64,000 bases of DNA, from contig CALWYZ010000004.1 of the NCBI GenBank assembly GCA_944385895.1, positions 62,001 through 126,000 of the forward strand. The letters are read 5' to 3'. Each line of letters starts with the position of its first letter. Position 1 is the first letter of the stretch. Source of the stretch: an uncultured Clostridia bacterium (GTDB lineage Bacteria > Bacillota > Clostridia > Oscillospirales > QAKW01). Of the stretch, positions 26,077 through 34,601 are shown piece after piece. Both the position numbers and the translations under genes were made by a program. The notes below the pieces were generated by a model that was not told the origin of the DNA, made no database searches, and saw only the letters and a program-made list of their open reading frames with translations.

Positions 26077-27075
26077 TTATTTCATAGCCTCTTCAACAGC
26101 AACAGCGCATGCAACAGAAGCGCCTACCATCGGGTTGTTGCCCATACCGATAAGTCCCATCATCTCAACATGAGCCGGAACTGATGACGAGCCGGCAAAC
26201 TGTGCATCGCCGTGCATACGCCCCATAGAGTCTGTAAGACCGTAGGAAGCAGGACCTGCAGCCATATTGTCAGGATGCAAAGTACGACCCGTACCGCCGC
26301 CGGATGCAACAGAAAAGTAGTTTTTACCGTTTTCGATAGCCCATTTTTTATACGTTCCTGCAACAAGATGCTGGAAACGTGTGGGGTTGGTAGAGTTACC
26401 GGTTATCGAAACATCTACACTCTCATGCTTCATTATAGCAACGCCCTCAAGAACATCGTTTGCGCCGTAGCAGCGTACCTTTGCCTTATCGCCGTTGGAA
26501 TAAGCATGCTCGCCGACAATTTTAAGTTCGCTTGTATAGAAGTCATAATCCGTCTGAACATATGTAAAACCGTTTATTCTTGAAATTATAAACGCGGCAT
26601 CTTTGCCCAAGCCGTTAAGAATTACCTGAAGAGGAGTTTTTCTGACCTTATTTGCTGTTTTTGCTATACCGATAGCGCCTTCAGCCGCGGCAAATGATTC
26701 ATGTCCGGCAAGAAAACAAAAGCATTTTGTCTCCTCTTTAAGAAGCATGGATGCCAGATTTCCGTGACCGAGACCGACTTTTCTTGTCTCTGCAACAGAA
26801 CCGGGGATACAGAAAGCCTGAAGTCCCTTGCCGATTTCAACAGCGGCGTCAGCAGCTGTTTTTACACCCTCTTTAAGAGCTATTGCACAGCCCAGAGTAT
26901 ACGCCCATACAGCATTTTCAAACGCAATAGGCTGTACTCCGCGTACAATACTTTCAGCATCTACGCCCTTATCAAGACAAAACTGCTTCGCCTCTTCCAG
27001 CGATTTAAATCCGTATTTTTCAAGAACAGGCTCAATTTGAGCTATTCTTCTTTCATATCCTTCAAAATTAGCCAT
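26077..27075 (-). CDS. GGGtGRT family protein
   Basis: A 332-residue protein of the conserved clostridial family named for its GGGTGRT motif, here at residues 259-265 within VASGGGTGRTLHPDN. Other well-kept segments are GLGHGNLASMLL, FLAGHESFAAAEGAIG and a glycine-rich C-terminus MGLIGMGNNPMVGAS. There is no signal peptide or membrane segment, so it is cytoplasmic. AAAGGAGG precedes the ATG. It follows the NifU/IscU-like scaffold gene by 18 bases in one operon, a pairing known in this family. The biochemical role is unknown; a link to Fe-S or redox metabolism is inference from the partner. Confidence 0.88.
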   Translation of the reverse strand: MANFEGYERRIAQIEPVLEKYGFKSLEEAKQFCLDKGVDAESIVRGVQPIAFENAVWAYTLGCAIALKEGVKTAADAAVEIGKGLQAFCIPGSVAETRKVGLGHGNLASMLLKEETKCFCFLAGHESFAAAEGAIGIAKTANKVRKTPLQVILNGLGKDAAFIISRINGFTYVQTDYDFYTSELKIVGEHAYSNGDKAKVRCYGANDVLEGVAIMKHESVDVSITGNSTNPTRFQHLVAGTYKKWAIENGKNYFSVASGGGTGRTLHPDNMAAGPASYGLTDSMGRMHGDAQFAGSSSVPAHVEMMGLIGMGNNPMVGASVACAVAVEEAMK

Positions 27076-27093
27076 TATTGTATCCTCCTTTCC

Positions 27094-27786
27094 CTATTCA
27101 GCTCTCGGGTCTATGTACTTGACAGCCTCGTCGTATCTGCCGTACTGACCGATATTTTTCTCGTACGCATCCTTAGGATCCGCGCCCTTGCGTATCATAT
27201 CCATCATTTTGCCGAGATGCACAAACTTATATCCGATACATTCGTTATTTGCATCCAAAGCAACGCTGAGTATATAGCCCTCTGCCATTTCAAGGTAACG
27301 TACACCCTTTGCATTTGTTGCAAAAATAGTGCCGACCTGTGAGCGAAGTCCTTTTCCCAGGTCCTCCAAAGACGCGCCGATAGGAAGTCCGCCCTCTGAA
27401 AAAGCAGTCTGTGTTCTTCCGTAAACAAGCTGTTTGAATATTTCTCTCATTGCAACATTTATAGCATCGCATACAAGATCGGTATTGAGCGCTTCCAAAA
27501 TAGTTTTGCCCTGAAGTATCTCGCCTGCCATTGCCGCAGAATGAGTCATACCGGAGCAGCCGAGAGTCTCAACAAGAGCCTCCTGGATAATACCGTCCTT
27601 AACATTAAGTGTAAGCTTGCAGCAGCCCTGCTGCGGAGCACACCAGCCGATACCGTGCGAAAGACCGCTGATATCTGAGATTTGAGTTGCTTTTACCCAT
27701 TTTCCCTCTTCGGGAATCGGAGCAGGACCGTGCTTGGGTCCCTTCGCAATCGGGCACATCATTTCAACTTCATGCGAATAAGTCAT
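27094..27786 (-). CDS. NifU/IscU-like iron-sulfur cluster scaffold protein
   Basis: A 230-residue protein related to the IscU/NifU N-terminal scaffold fold. Cysteines lie in GWCAPQQGCCKL and in ETLGCSGMTHSAAMAGEIL, the latter corresponding to the scaffold TxGCxAA-type loop. A longer C-terminal extension (from about 150) includes YLEMAEGYIL and KMMDMIRKG. Start 27786 is supported by GGGAG; a longer in-frame ATG at 27837 would overlap the promoter. The neighbour is GGGtGRT. It probably assembles or transfers clusters for that specific system and not for general Fe-S assembly (inference). Confidence 0.85.
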   Translation of the reverse strand: MTYSHEVEMMCPIAKGPKHGPAPIPEEGKWVKATQISDISGLSHGIGWCAPQQGCCKLTLNVKDGIIQEALVETLGCSGMTHSAAMAGEILQGKTILEALNTDLVCDAINVAMREIFKQLVYGRTQTAFSEGGLPIGASLEDLGKGLRSQVGTIFATNAKGVRYLEMAEGYILSVALDANNECIGYKFVHLGKMMDMIRKGADPKDAYEKNIGQYGRYDEAVKYIDPRAE

Positions 27787-27827
27787 AATTTGAACTCCCT
27801 TCAGTATATTAAAATTAACCATGTGAC

Positions 27828-27856
27828 ATTTTACCACAGTTTTTGCTGATAATCAA
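27828..27856 (-). promoter_or_regulatory. sigma-A promoter for scaffold/GGGtGRT operon
   Basis: On the minus strand TTGATT (27856-27851), a 17-base spacer, and TAAAAT (27833-27828) with a TGG extension. Confidence 0.7.
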
Positions 27857-27871
27857 GTTCTTTTTAAAGCA

Positions 27872-27898
27872 AAACCGCTGCAATAATTGCAGCGGTTT
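27872..27898 (-). terminator. Intrinsic terminator of lipoprotein operon
   Basis: A perfect 13-base-pair inverted repeat (27872-27884 with 27886-27898, one central base). On the minus strand it continues into TGCTTTAAAAAG. It lies 76 bases after the last lipoprotein gene. Confidence 0.7.
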
Positions 27899-27974
27899 AT
27901 AGTATTTGCCATCCTGTGACACTGACAGGAATTTCACGGTGCTCGTCTGTAAGCTTTCAGATAATTTTAGAAAA

Positions 27975-28664
27975 TCACTGATCTGTCAGTTCTGAGCTTC
28001 TGTCATATTTTTCAAAGTACTCTCCGAATCGCGCTTTTACCTGATCATAACGCTCCTCGCTGACATACTTGCCTCGGCTGCCGTTTTCATCAAGCCCGTC
28101 AATGTTTATAACGCCATAATCCGGCGCTGCATAATAAACTCCGTCCTTTCGTTTTGACTCACTTAAGTAAAAGATATACTTTACGTTTTGTTTTTGTATA
28201 AACTCATAGTCAGACAACCACAGTATTATCTCCGTACCGTCAGTATCTACACTGCTTATTCCTGTATTAGCATATGTTATTGTTTCACCGACATCTTCAC
28301 CTTTTAATACATCAAGCACAGTAAGCTGTCTCAAGGTAGAAAAACTTGCAACCATCTCACCGCTTCCATCCTGTACCTCCTGACCGTCAAGTCCGTATTT
28401 TTTGGGGATTCCATCAGTATAAGTGTCTTTCAGCATTCCGACAACTACCAAATCGCTGTCGTCATACATTTCTCTTTCGTTCTCAAATCTGTAAAATCTG
28501 ACATTAGAATATACGATCGGCAGGTCCTCGAATTTCTCGTGCCCCACCTCAAGATTGTAATCGGGCGTTTGTGGTGCTTTGGGCGTATCGATTTTACCCG
28601 ACTTGCAGGAGCCGAGGCCCAGAAGCATTACGCAAATCAATATCAAAGATATATATTTTTTCAT
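27975..28664 (-). CDS. Lipoprotein, paralogue of next gene upstream
   Basis: A 229-residue predicted lipoprotein with a lipobox GLGSC in the first 20 residues. The domain reads DLVVVGMLKDTYTDG, LTVLDVLKGEDVGETI, VKYIFYLSESK and GVINIDGLDENGS. That order (surface-exposed beta domain with VLKGE) is widespread in uncharacterised Firmicutes secreted proteins; no function is established. GGGGTG precedes the ATG. It is a tandem paralogue of the gene at 28839-29531, with near-identical N- and C-terminal coding sequence. It is the last of a metzincin-lipoprotein-lipoprotein series. Confidence 0.8.
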   Translation of the reverse strand: MKKYISLILICVMLLGLGSCKSGKIDTPKAPQTPDYNLEVGHEKFEDLPIVYSNVRFYRFENEREMYDDSDLVVVGMLKDTYTDGIPKKYGLDGQEVQDGSGEMVASFSTLRQLTVLDVLKGEDVGETITYANTGISSVDTDGTEIILWLSDYEFIQKQNVKYIFYLSESKRKDGVYYAAPDYGVINIDGLDENGSRGKYVSEERYDQVKARFGEYFEKYDRSSELTDQ

Positions 28665-28838
28665 ATCTGTGCACCCCTATCTATTACCGCAGATATCGCG
28701 GCTGTTTGTTTGCTGCCTGACGGCCTCGGCTCATAAGCAATATTTGTTAATTTGACTTATCCACTTTGAGGCATGAGTTTAGATGTTTTTCTATGAGTTT
28801 TAATGTCTTTCGGCTGCCCCCCCTGCTGCAGAAGCTTT

Positions 28839-29531
28839 TTACTGCTCTTCTGTCAGTTCTGAGCTTCTGTCATATTTTTCAAAGTACTCTCCGAAGCGCG
28901 CTTTTACCTGATCATAACGCTCCTCGGTAACATACTTACCGCGGCTGCCGTTTTCATCAAGCCCGTCAATGTTTATGACGCCCTGATCTGATGCGGCACA
29001 ATATACCCCATCCTTAAGACTTGATTCATACAAGTAAAAGATATACTTTACGTTTTGTTTTTGTATAAACTCATTTTCAGGCAGCCACATTATTACCTCA
29101 TTGCCGTCATCTCCTGCCATGCTTAACGCTTCATTGGCATACATCAAAGTATCTCCTACGTTTTCTCCCTTTAATACCTCAAGAACCGTCATAGTGCGAA
29201 CTGTCGAAACACTCGCAACCATTTCCTGGCTGTCAGGCTCAAGTATTTCTCCTGTAAGACCGTGTCTTCTGCCGACCCCGTCCGTAAAGGTTTCGTTGAG
29301 CATTCCGACAACTACCAAATCGCAGTCATCATACATTTCACTTTCGTTTTCATAACCCAGATAAGAACAGCTTGCATTTACAACAGGCAGGTCCTCGAAT
29401 TTCTCGTGTCCCACCTCAAGATTGTAATCGGGCACTTCGGACACTTGGGGCGTGTCGGTATTGTCTTTATTACACGAGCCGAGGCTAAAAAGAATTACGC
29501 AAATCAATATCAAAGATATATATTTTTTCAT
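28839..29531 (-). CDS. Lipoprotein, tandem paralogue
   Basis: A 230-residue predicted lipoprotein with lipobox SLGSC. Its domain matches the next gene downstream: DLVVVGMLNETFTDG, MTVLEVLKGENVGDTL, VKYIFYLYESS, then GVINIDGLDENGSRGKYV. ATG 29531 starts 1 base after the stop codon of the secreted protease gene, whose last codons (GGGGTGAA) provide the ribosome site, so translation is coupled to the protease. A longer in-frame start at 29573 would lie inside the protease gene and lacks the signal sequence position. Function unknown. Confidence 0.8.
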   Translation of the reverse strand: MKKYISLILICVILFSLGSCNKDNTDTPQVSEVPDYNLEVGHEKFEDLPVVNASCSYLGYENESEMYDDCDLVVVGMLNETFTDGVGRRHGLTGEILEPDSQEMVASVSTVRTMTVLEVLKGENVGDTLMYANEALSMAGDDGNEVIMWLPENEFIQKQNVKYIFYLYESSLKDGVYCAASDQGVINIDGLDENGSRGKYVTEERYDQVKARFGEYFEKYDRSSELTEEQ

Positions 29532-29532
29532 T

Positions 29533-30606
29533 TTATTCACCCCACTTGATTCTAAGATGGTCTCTGTCGACAAAGGTCGTTGTCAAGCTGTCCGCGCCGG
29601 TACCGCTGTTCATCATCAAAGGTATATTTCCGACATCATCGCTTGAATACAGCTTGAATTTTTCATGTATCTTGTTGGCGCGGGTAAAAGAGGTGTAGGA
29701 TATATTGCTGTCGGAACCGTCGGTATGGCCGAGAGACAGCGCATGACCTATCTCGTGTATGACAACGGACTGATGAAACTGATATAAATAATCGCTCTGA
29801 TCAAACTCCCCTCTTCTGGCATCGATGTGACTTTTATCTATAATTATGTCGACATAGTTGAAGGTGCCTTCAAGATAGGCATACGGATCGCTGACAGCTG
29901 TTCCATCTCTAAATGTCATACCAAAAGCTGTTTCATCATACAGATTACCCACATATACCCCGAGTTTTTTATCGGTATTACTGTAATCCCTGTAAAGATA
30001 GACGTTAGAGGATATGCCGTTCCACTGTATAATGCTGGACTGGATAAGCGCATCGTACTGTGAATAATCAGTGCTGCCGACACTGCTTGCGTCAATAAAG
30101 TAATTTATACTGCTCGCGCTGGGATAGCTTTTTTTCCAGATATGGCTGTCCTTGATAACACCCCCTTCGTTGACGCCCGCCTCGAATTTGAACGTGCGCG
30201 CACCGCAATAGCTCCTGTTGCCCGCGGAATCATAGGTGTAAAGACACCATCTGTAATAATGCCCGCGCTGAAGCATACTTGTCGGTACCACAAAGTATGT
30301 TGAGCCTGCGCTGATATATTGATCTGTATATACCATAGGCCCGTTTTCATTTATAGGAATAACTCCGCTGACCCCTGTCATGCTTGTTGTCGGGGTCACA
30401 TCACGCATATTAAGAGTATAATGCGTGATTCCGCTTACCCCGTTCCATCTGAGCCACAGCTCATAGAACGGAATTATCTGTCTGTCCTCCGGAGAAGTAT
30501 ATGTCGCCTTCGCCGGAGCCGCGCTGGCTACAGGTAATGCAAAAGGCATAGCTGTAACAATCATGACTATAACTGCAAAAAATGAGATTACCCTTAACTT
30601 TTTCAT
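29533..30606 (-). CDS. Secreted metzincin-like metalloprotease with Fn3-like domain
   Basis: A 357-residue exported protein. A signal peptide (about 1-29, AAPA region) is followed by a fibronectin-III-like domain (about 35-140; ELWLRWNGVSGITHYTLNMR and YYRWCLYTYDSAGNRSY). The matrixin-like protease domain (about 160-357) has His284-Glu285 in HEIGHALSLGH and a Met-turn candidate PLMMNSG. The zinc-binding spacing is correct, with Ser where most metzincins have Gly. GGAGGG precedes the ATG. It is the first gene of an operon with two lipoproteins, parallel to the pair at 22.8-25.6 kb. The substrate is unknown. Confidence 0.85.
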   Translation of the reverse strand: MKKLRVISFFAVIVMIVTAMPFALPVASAAPAKATYTSPEDRQIIPFYELWLRWNGVSGITHYTLNMRDVTPTTSMTGVSGVIPINENGPMVYTDQYISAGSTYFVVPTSMLQRGHYYRWCLYTYDSAGNRSYCGARTFKFEAGVNEGGVIKDSHIWKKSYPSASSINYFIDASSVGSTDYSQYDALIQSSIIQWNGISSNVYLYRDYSNTDKKLGVYVGNLYDETAFGMTFRDGTAVSDPYAYLEGTFNYVDIIIDKSHIDARRGEFDQSDYLYQFHQSVVIHEIGHALSLGHTDGSDSNISYTSFTRANKIHEKFKLYSSDDVGNIPLMMNSGTGADSLTTTFVDRDHLRIKWGE

Positions 30607-30666
30607 TTACTTCCCTCCGTTTTATAATTCTTAATTTATAGATTGTGTACATCTATATTTACTTAT

Positions 30667-30695
30667 ATTATAGGCTATATTTACCATTGTGTCAA
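30667..30695 (-). promoter_or_regulatory. sigma-A promoter for protease/lipoprotein operon
   Basis: Minus-strand consensus TTGACA (30695-30690), 17-base spacer, consensus TATAAT (30672-30667). Confidence 0.85.
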
Positions 30696-30723
30696 CGAAT
30701 TGCATAAAAAAAACAATATTTTT

Positions 30724-31635
30724 TTAAATTTTTGCACGATATTTCTCTAAAAAGCAAATTATCTGATAACAGTCGATCCAGATCTGATTTACGCCGTCCT
30801 TTTGGCTTTCGTCAAAAATCAGCTGAATACCGAAATGCAGGTGCGGAGTATTGATATTGTTTACGTTTTCCTTTGACGAATAGCCCGTCATTCCGAGATA
30901 GCCTATAAGCTGGCCAGCCTTTACCGTGTCGCCCTCTTTGAGACCCTCGGCAAACGGCTTGTTTTTGCGCAGATGAGCATAGTAATAATAGCGCCTGCCG
31001 TCGTTTGAGCGGATACCCACACGCCAGCCGCCGTACTGGTTCCAGCCCAGAGCCTCGATCCTGCCTCCCTCCACCGCCACTATCGGTGTGCCGACAGATC
31101 CCATCATATCATGACCCAGATGCTTTCTCTTGTAGCCGTAGGAGCGTGACGCGCCGAAATCATCATAATGCGAATAGTAATAGCCTGCGGCAAACGGAGA
31201 GTAAACAAGCACTCCGTACTCGCCGTCGTCATTATAGCCGACATATCCCGACAGCACTGCGCTGTAAGCCTCATAGTAGTAATTATAGTATTTCATATCG
31301 GCGGTTATCGTCTGGATATCCTCGGCGTTCTGTATGCGCTCATACAGCTGGGTTATATATTTATCCTTGCCGCTTGTGAATTTGCCGCCGTTTTTGCACG
31401 CGGCATATGCCAAAAGCTCTATCCAGCTGACAGGCGTATCACTGTCATGGGACTGTATATCGATATCAAGCGCCTGACGCAATACAGACGTGGTAGGCGT
31501 AAAATCCACCCACTTTATATAATCCCCCGATACGGTTTTTGCCCGCTCTACCTGCAGCAGAGCCACACAACAGATTGTAAGCACAGCCGAAAGCGCGGCA
31601 GCAGCGATTCTCTTCATACTGTAAATTCTGAACAT
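30724..31635 (-). CDS. M23-family peptidase (LytM/lysostaphin-like)
   Basis: Secreted or membrane-tethered peptidoglycan endopeptidase of 303 residues. An N-terminal hydrophobic segment (about 8-30) acts as signal or anchor. The M23 domain has the zinc ligands in HLGHD (His172, Asp176) and HLHFG (His265, His267), with GTPIVAVEGGRIEALGW and LIGYLGMTGYS between them. The Tyr-rich region 110-160 is not a known domain. GGGAG lies 8 bases before ATG 31635. It lies between other secreted protein genes on the same strand. A role in cell-wall remodelling is likely. Confidence 0.9.
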   Translation of the reverse strand: MFRIYSMKRIAAAALSAVLTICCVALLQVERAKTVSGDYIKWVDFTPTTSVLRQALDIDIQSHDSDTPVSWIELLAYAACKNGGKFTSGKDKYITQLYERIQNAEDIQTITADMKYYNYYYEAYSAVLSGYVGYNDDGEYGVLVYSPFAAGYYYSHYDDFGASRSYGYKRKHLGHDMMGSVGTPIVAVEGGRIEALGWNQYGGWRVGIRSNDGRRYYYYAHLRKNKPFAEGLKEGDTVKAGQLIGYLGMTGYSSKENVNNINTPHLHFGIQLIFDESQKDGVNQIWIDCYQIICFLEKYRAKI

Positions 31636-31733
31636 AAAATCAACTCCCTGATAATTCTATGTTACTCTGCACAAAAAATTGACCCTCCAAGACAATCAAA
31701 AAAACACCCCTAAAGAGTGTTACTGCAAAAAAG

Positions 31734-31761
31734 CCCGCCGCGGACTTATGCCCGCGGCGGG
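31734..31761 (-). terminator. Strong intrinsic terminator
   Basis: A GC-rich perfect 10-base-pair stem (31734-31743 with 31752-31761); on the minus strand it is followed by CTTTTTTG. It ends the amidase gene. Confidence 0.92.
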
Positions 31762-31768
31762 TTATTAA

Positions 31769-33346
31769 TTAAAGAGATTTAAAATAATCGTCAATGCCCA
31801 GCGCTATCTGCTCACCTATACCGTTTATGTTGTTTACTATCCACTCGGCATATGTCGGATAATCGTGAAACTCAACCTCAAGAATCAGATTTGCCATAGT
31901 AGGCAGACGCACCTCGGCATACGGCTTTTGACCGTTTATCTGACTTTCGTACATATCATCATGTATTCCGTTATCATTTGTCGGAGTAAACTGAGAGAGT
32001 CTGTCGTATATAAACTGTGACAGCTCTTTGGCGCCTTTGTTGTTGCCGTTATAATAACAGGTAGTGCCCTGATATTTTCCGTCGTTTGTAAAGCCGACGG
32101 CGTTTGAGTGAATTGCTACATACGCGTCTGCACCAAGCTGCGCCGCCTCATCTGCCCTGTTAAACTCGGCATCTTCTTTTATAGATGTATTTACATCAGC
32201 TGTGTAAACGTCATAGCCCATCTCCTTCAGCCGCTTTTCGACATAAGCCGCCACAAGCTGCATCTGCTCGCCCTCGTTGGTATCGACGCCAGTATACGGA
32301 TTTGTCATCTGGTTGGACGGGCTGAGATAAACAAGATATTTAGCATCGGGGCTTTCATAGCCGTCAAAGAAATAGTTATAGATCATAGACGCGCATTCGG
32401 CACGTATGATATTGTTTTTAGGAGTCAGGTTACCGTCCGCATCGCCGAAGAATATGACTCCAAGCGAGGCTGCGACCGCTTTTTTTGCATAATCGGATGT
32501 TGTATCAAAATCGCCTGCCGCGATCCCGTTTTGCCGTGCTGCACTGACGGCGGCATCGACATCGACAGCTTCAAGCTCCTGCGGATCCATCAGGATACGC
32601 ATCATTATAACAGCGGCTTCCTGACGTTTGATTTCAACCTGCGGATTGAATTTTCCCTCGCCGACGCCGTCAACTATACCTGCCTCTGCACACGCCATGA
32701 CCGCCTCATAATACCATCTGCCGCTTTCAACATCGGTAAAGCTTATCTGTATATCACTTGTCATGACCTGAGGATCGTTGCGGAATATATTATAAATCAT
32801 TTGGCAAAACTGAGCACGTGTCATATTTGAGCGCGGTTCAAATTCTGTCTCAGACATACCGCTGAAAAAACCTGCCGACACGACATCGCGTATTTTCCCG
32901 TATCCCCAATAACTTTTTGTGAGGTCTGTAAACACGCTCATATCAAAATCAGTATCTACCACAATAAAATCAAGAGTATATGTTTTCCCGTATATTTCAA
33001 ATGTATACAATAGTCTTCCCGTCTGTGACGTATCAGGAAAATCCGCCAGTCTTTCATCGTCAAGATAGACGCGCTGCTGCGAATCGTCATCAAACGTAAA
33101 ATCTATGTAGCCCTGCGACAAATCGGGTTTCTCGTTTATATTTATAAATCTATATACAGCATCGACATTCATAATGTCAGACACTACTTTCTTTTCTTGC
33201 TGACTTACGTCCTCGTCCTGATTTCCGTCCTCATCCTGCAAAGACGATGTCTGCTGCTGTTGTTCCTCATTCTGTGCATAAGCGAAGACAGAAAACAGCG
33301 TTGCCGCCATGCAGAAAACAACAACAAAACTTATTAATTTTTTCAT
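31769..33346 (-). CDS. SLH-domain N-acetylmuramoyl-L-alanine amidase (Amidase_3)
   Basis: Exported 525-residue protein. A signal peptide (about 1-24) is followed by an acidic Gln/Glu linker and an N-terminal beta region. Three SLH domains (about 138-185, 201-250, 262-326) include FEPRSNMTRAQFCQMIYN and FTDVESGRWYYEAV. The C-terminal Amidase_3 domain (336-525) has IHSNA (His413), an NEGEQM acidic site (Glu358) and the catalytic LEVEFHD (Glu490/Glu492). The usual first zinc His of the opening motif is replaced by LSPSNQ, as in a divergent amidase subgroup. SLH modules would anchor it to secondary wall polymer. It has its own promoter and terminator. Confidence 0.9.
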   Translation of the reverse strand: MKKLISFVVVFCMAATLFSVFAYAQNEEQQQQTSSLQDEDGNQDEDVSQQEKKVVSDIMNVDAVYRFININEKPDLSQGYIDFTFDDDSQQRVYLDDERLADFPDTSQTGRLLYTFEIYGKTYTLDFIVVDTDFDMSVFTDLTKSYWGYGKIRDVVSAGFFSGMSETEFEPRSNMTRAQFCQMIYNIFRNDPQVMTSDIQISFTDVESGRWYYEAVMACAEAGIVDGVGEGKFNPQVEIKRQEAAVIMMRILMDPQELEAVDVDAAVSAARQNGIAAGDFDTTSDYAKKAVAASLGVIFFGDADGNLTPKNNIIRAECASMIYNYFFDGYESPDAKYLVYLSPSNQMTNPYTGVDTNEGEQMQLVAAYVEKRLKEMGYDVYTADVNTSIKEDAEFNRADEAAQLGADAYVAIHSNAVGFTNDGKYQGTTCYYNGNNKGAKELSQFIYDRLSQFTPTNDNGIHDDMYESQINGQKPYAEVRLPTMANLILEVEFHDYPTYAEWIVNNINGIGEQIALGIDDYFKSL

Positions 33347-33372
33347 CCTATCACTCCCTAAAAATATAATTT

Positions 33373-33400
33373 ATTGTAACACATACCAGGTAAAAGTCAA
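33373..33400 (-). promoter_or_regulatory. sigma-A promoter for SLH-amidase
   Basis: Minus-strand TTGACT (33400-33395), 16-base spacer, TACAAT (33378-33373) with a TGT extension. Confidence 0.65.
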
Positions 33401-33488
33401 TAACGAATAGGCAATAAATAAATGTAAACTTTTTGTCAGGCGGTTAACGCTTTTGATTTATGGCGATTAATATACAGAGGTGAAATTC

Positions 33489-34490
33489 ATGAGAAAAAGG
33501 ATACTGCTCATAGGCACAGGCGGAACTATAGCATGCGAAATAACAAAAGACGGGCTCAAGCCTGAATTCAGCGCAGAGGAGCTTATAGGATTCATGCCTC
33601 AGCTAAAGGATATATGCGATATCGATTGTGTCTGTCTTTTCAATCTTGACAGCACAAATATAACCCCAGCCCACTGGTGCGGCATTGCAAATCAGATACG
33701 TAAAAACTATGCTGATTATGACGGGTTTGTGATAACGCACGGCACAGATACTTTAGCTTACACGGCAGCAGCCTTGAGTTATCTGATACAGAATCCGGGC
33801 AAACCGGTAGTTATAACCGGCTCGCAGCGTCCTGTCGGATTTGACGGAAGCGATGCCAAAACAAACCTGCGCGACAGCTTTATCTGTGCCTGCTCGGACA
33901 AGCTGTGCGGAGTAACTGTTGTGTTTGACGGGAAAGTGATATCGGCAACACGCGCAAAAAAAATACACACAAAAAGCCTTAGCGCCTTTGAAAGCGTCAA
34001 CTTTCCGTATATCGCGCGTGTCACTGACGGCAGAATCATACACTATATTACGCTAAAGCAGACTGCAAGCCGCGCGTTTTTTGACAGCGTAAATGAAGAT
34101 GTGGCTATAGTCAAAATTTTCCCGTCCATGAAAGCTTCTCAGCTGGAAAAGATGCTGGACGGCCTGAAAGGTGCCGTTATCGAGAGCTACGGCACGGGAG
34201 GCATGCCGCTGAACAGTCTGGAGCCTGTTTTGGAATCAGCGTTCAGACGCGGTGTCGTAATCGTCATCACTACTCAGGCAGAACACGGCGGCATCGACCT
34301 ATCGGCATACGCTGCCGGAAGTGAACTCAAAAAGTATTCTCACGTCCTGGAGGGCTATGACATGACAACAGAGGCGGCTCTTGCAAAGCTTATGTGGATA
34401 ATGTCCATTACCCAGGACGCCGAGCAAATCAAACGTATGTTCTATACCCCGGTACAATTTGATATTTTCAATCCCGATTATATGATTTGA
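33489..34490 (+). CDS. L-asparaginase, type I
   Basis: Hydrolyses L-asparagine to aspartate and ammonia; 333 residues, no signal peptide, so the cytoplasmic type I form. The first catalytic Thr lies in LIGTGGTIA at the N-terminus; the second catalytic motif is THGTDTLAYTAAALSYLI (about 82-99). Also present are VITGSQRPVG and the C-terminal TQAEHGGIDLSAY. ATG 33489 is chosen because GAGGTG at 33477-33482 lies 6 bases upstream; a GTG at 33480 falls inside that ribosome site. It is divergent from the amidase gene. Confidence 0.94.
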   Translation: MRKRILLIGTGGTIACEITKDGLKPEFSAEELIGFMPQLKDICDIDCVCLFNLDSTNITPAHWCGIANQIRKNYADYDGFVITHGTDTLAYTAAALSYLIQNPGKPVVITGSQRPVGFDGSDAKTNLRDSFICACSDKLCGVTVVFDGKVISATRAKKIHTKSLSAFESVNFPYIARVTDGRIIHYITLKQTASRAFFDSVNEDVAIVKIFPSMKASQLEKMLDGLKGAVIESYGTGGMPLNSLEPVLESAFRRGVVIVITTQAEHGGIDLSAYAAGSELKKYSHVLEGYDMTTEAALAKLMWIMSITQDAEQIKRMFYTPVQFDIFNPDYMI

Positions 34491-34534
34491 TATATTATCG
34501 CGCAGCGGCTGGCTTTTTTTGTTGTAAATTGATA

Positions 34535-34563
34535 TTGATTTTATTTTATCCCGGTTGTATAAT
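34535..34563 (+). promoter_or_regulatory. sigma-A promoter for antiporter/gpsA operon
   Basis: TTGATT (34535-34540), 17-base spacer, consensus TATAAT (34558-34563). Confidence 0.7.
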
Positions 34564-34601
34564 TCAGTATACTTGAAAATATGTATAACAGGGGAAAATA
34601 A

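Noticed and set aside
26701-27342. Plus-strand frame of about 210 codons across the GGGtGRT/scaffold operon
   Set aside because: It lies opposite two recognised conserved genes and has no motif of its own.
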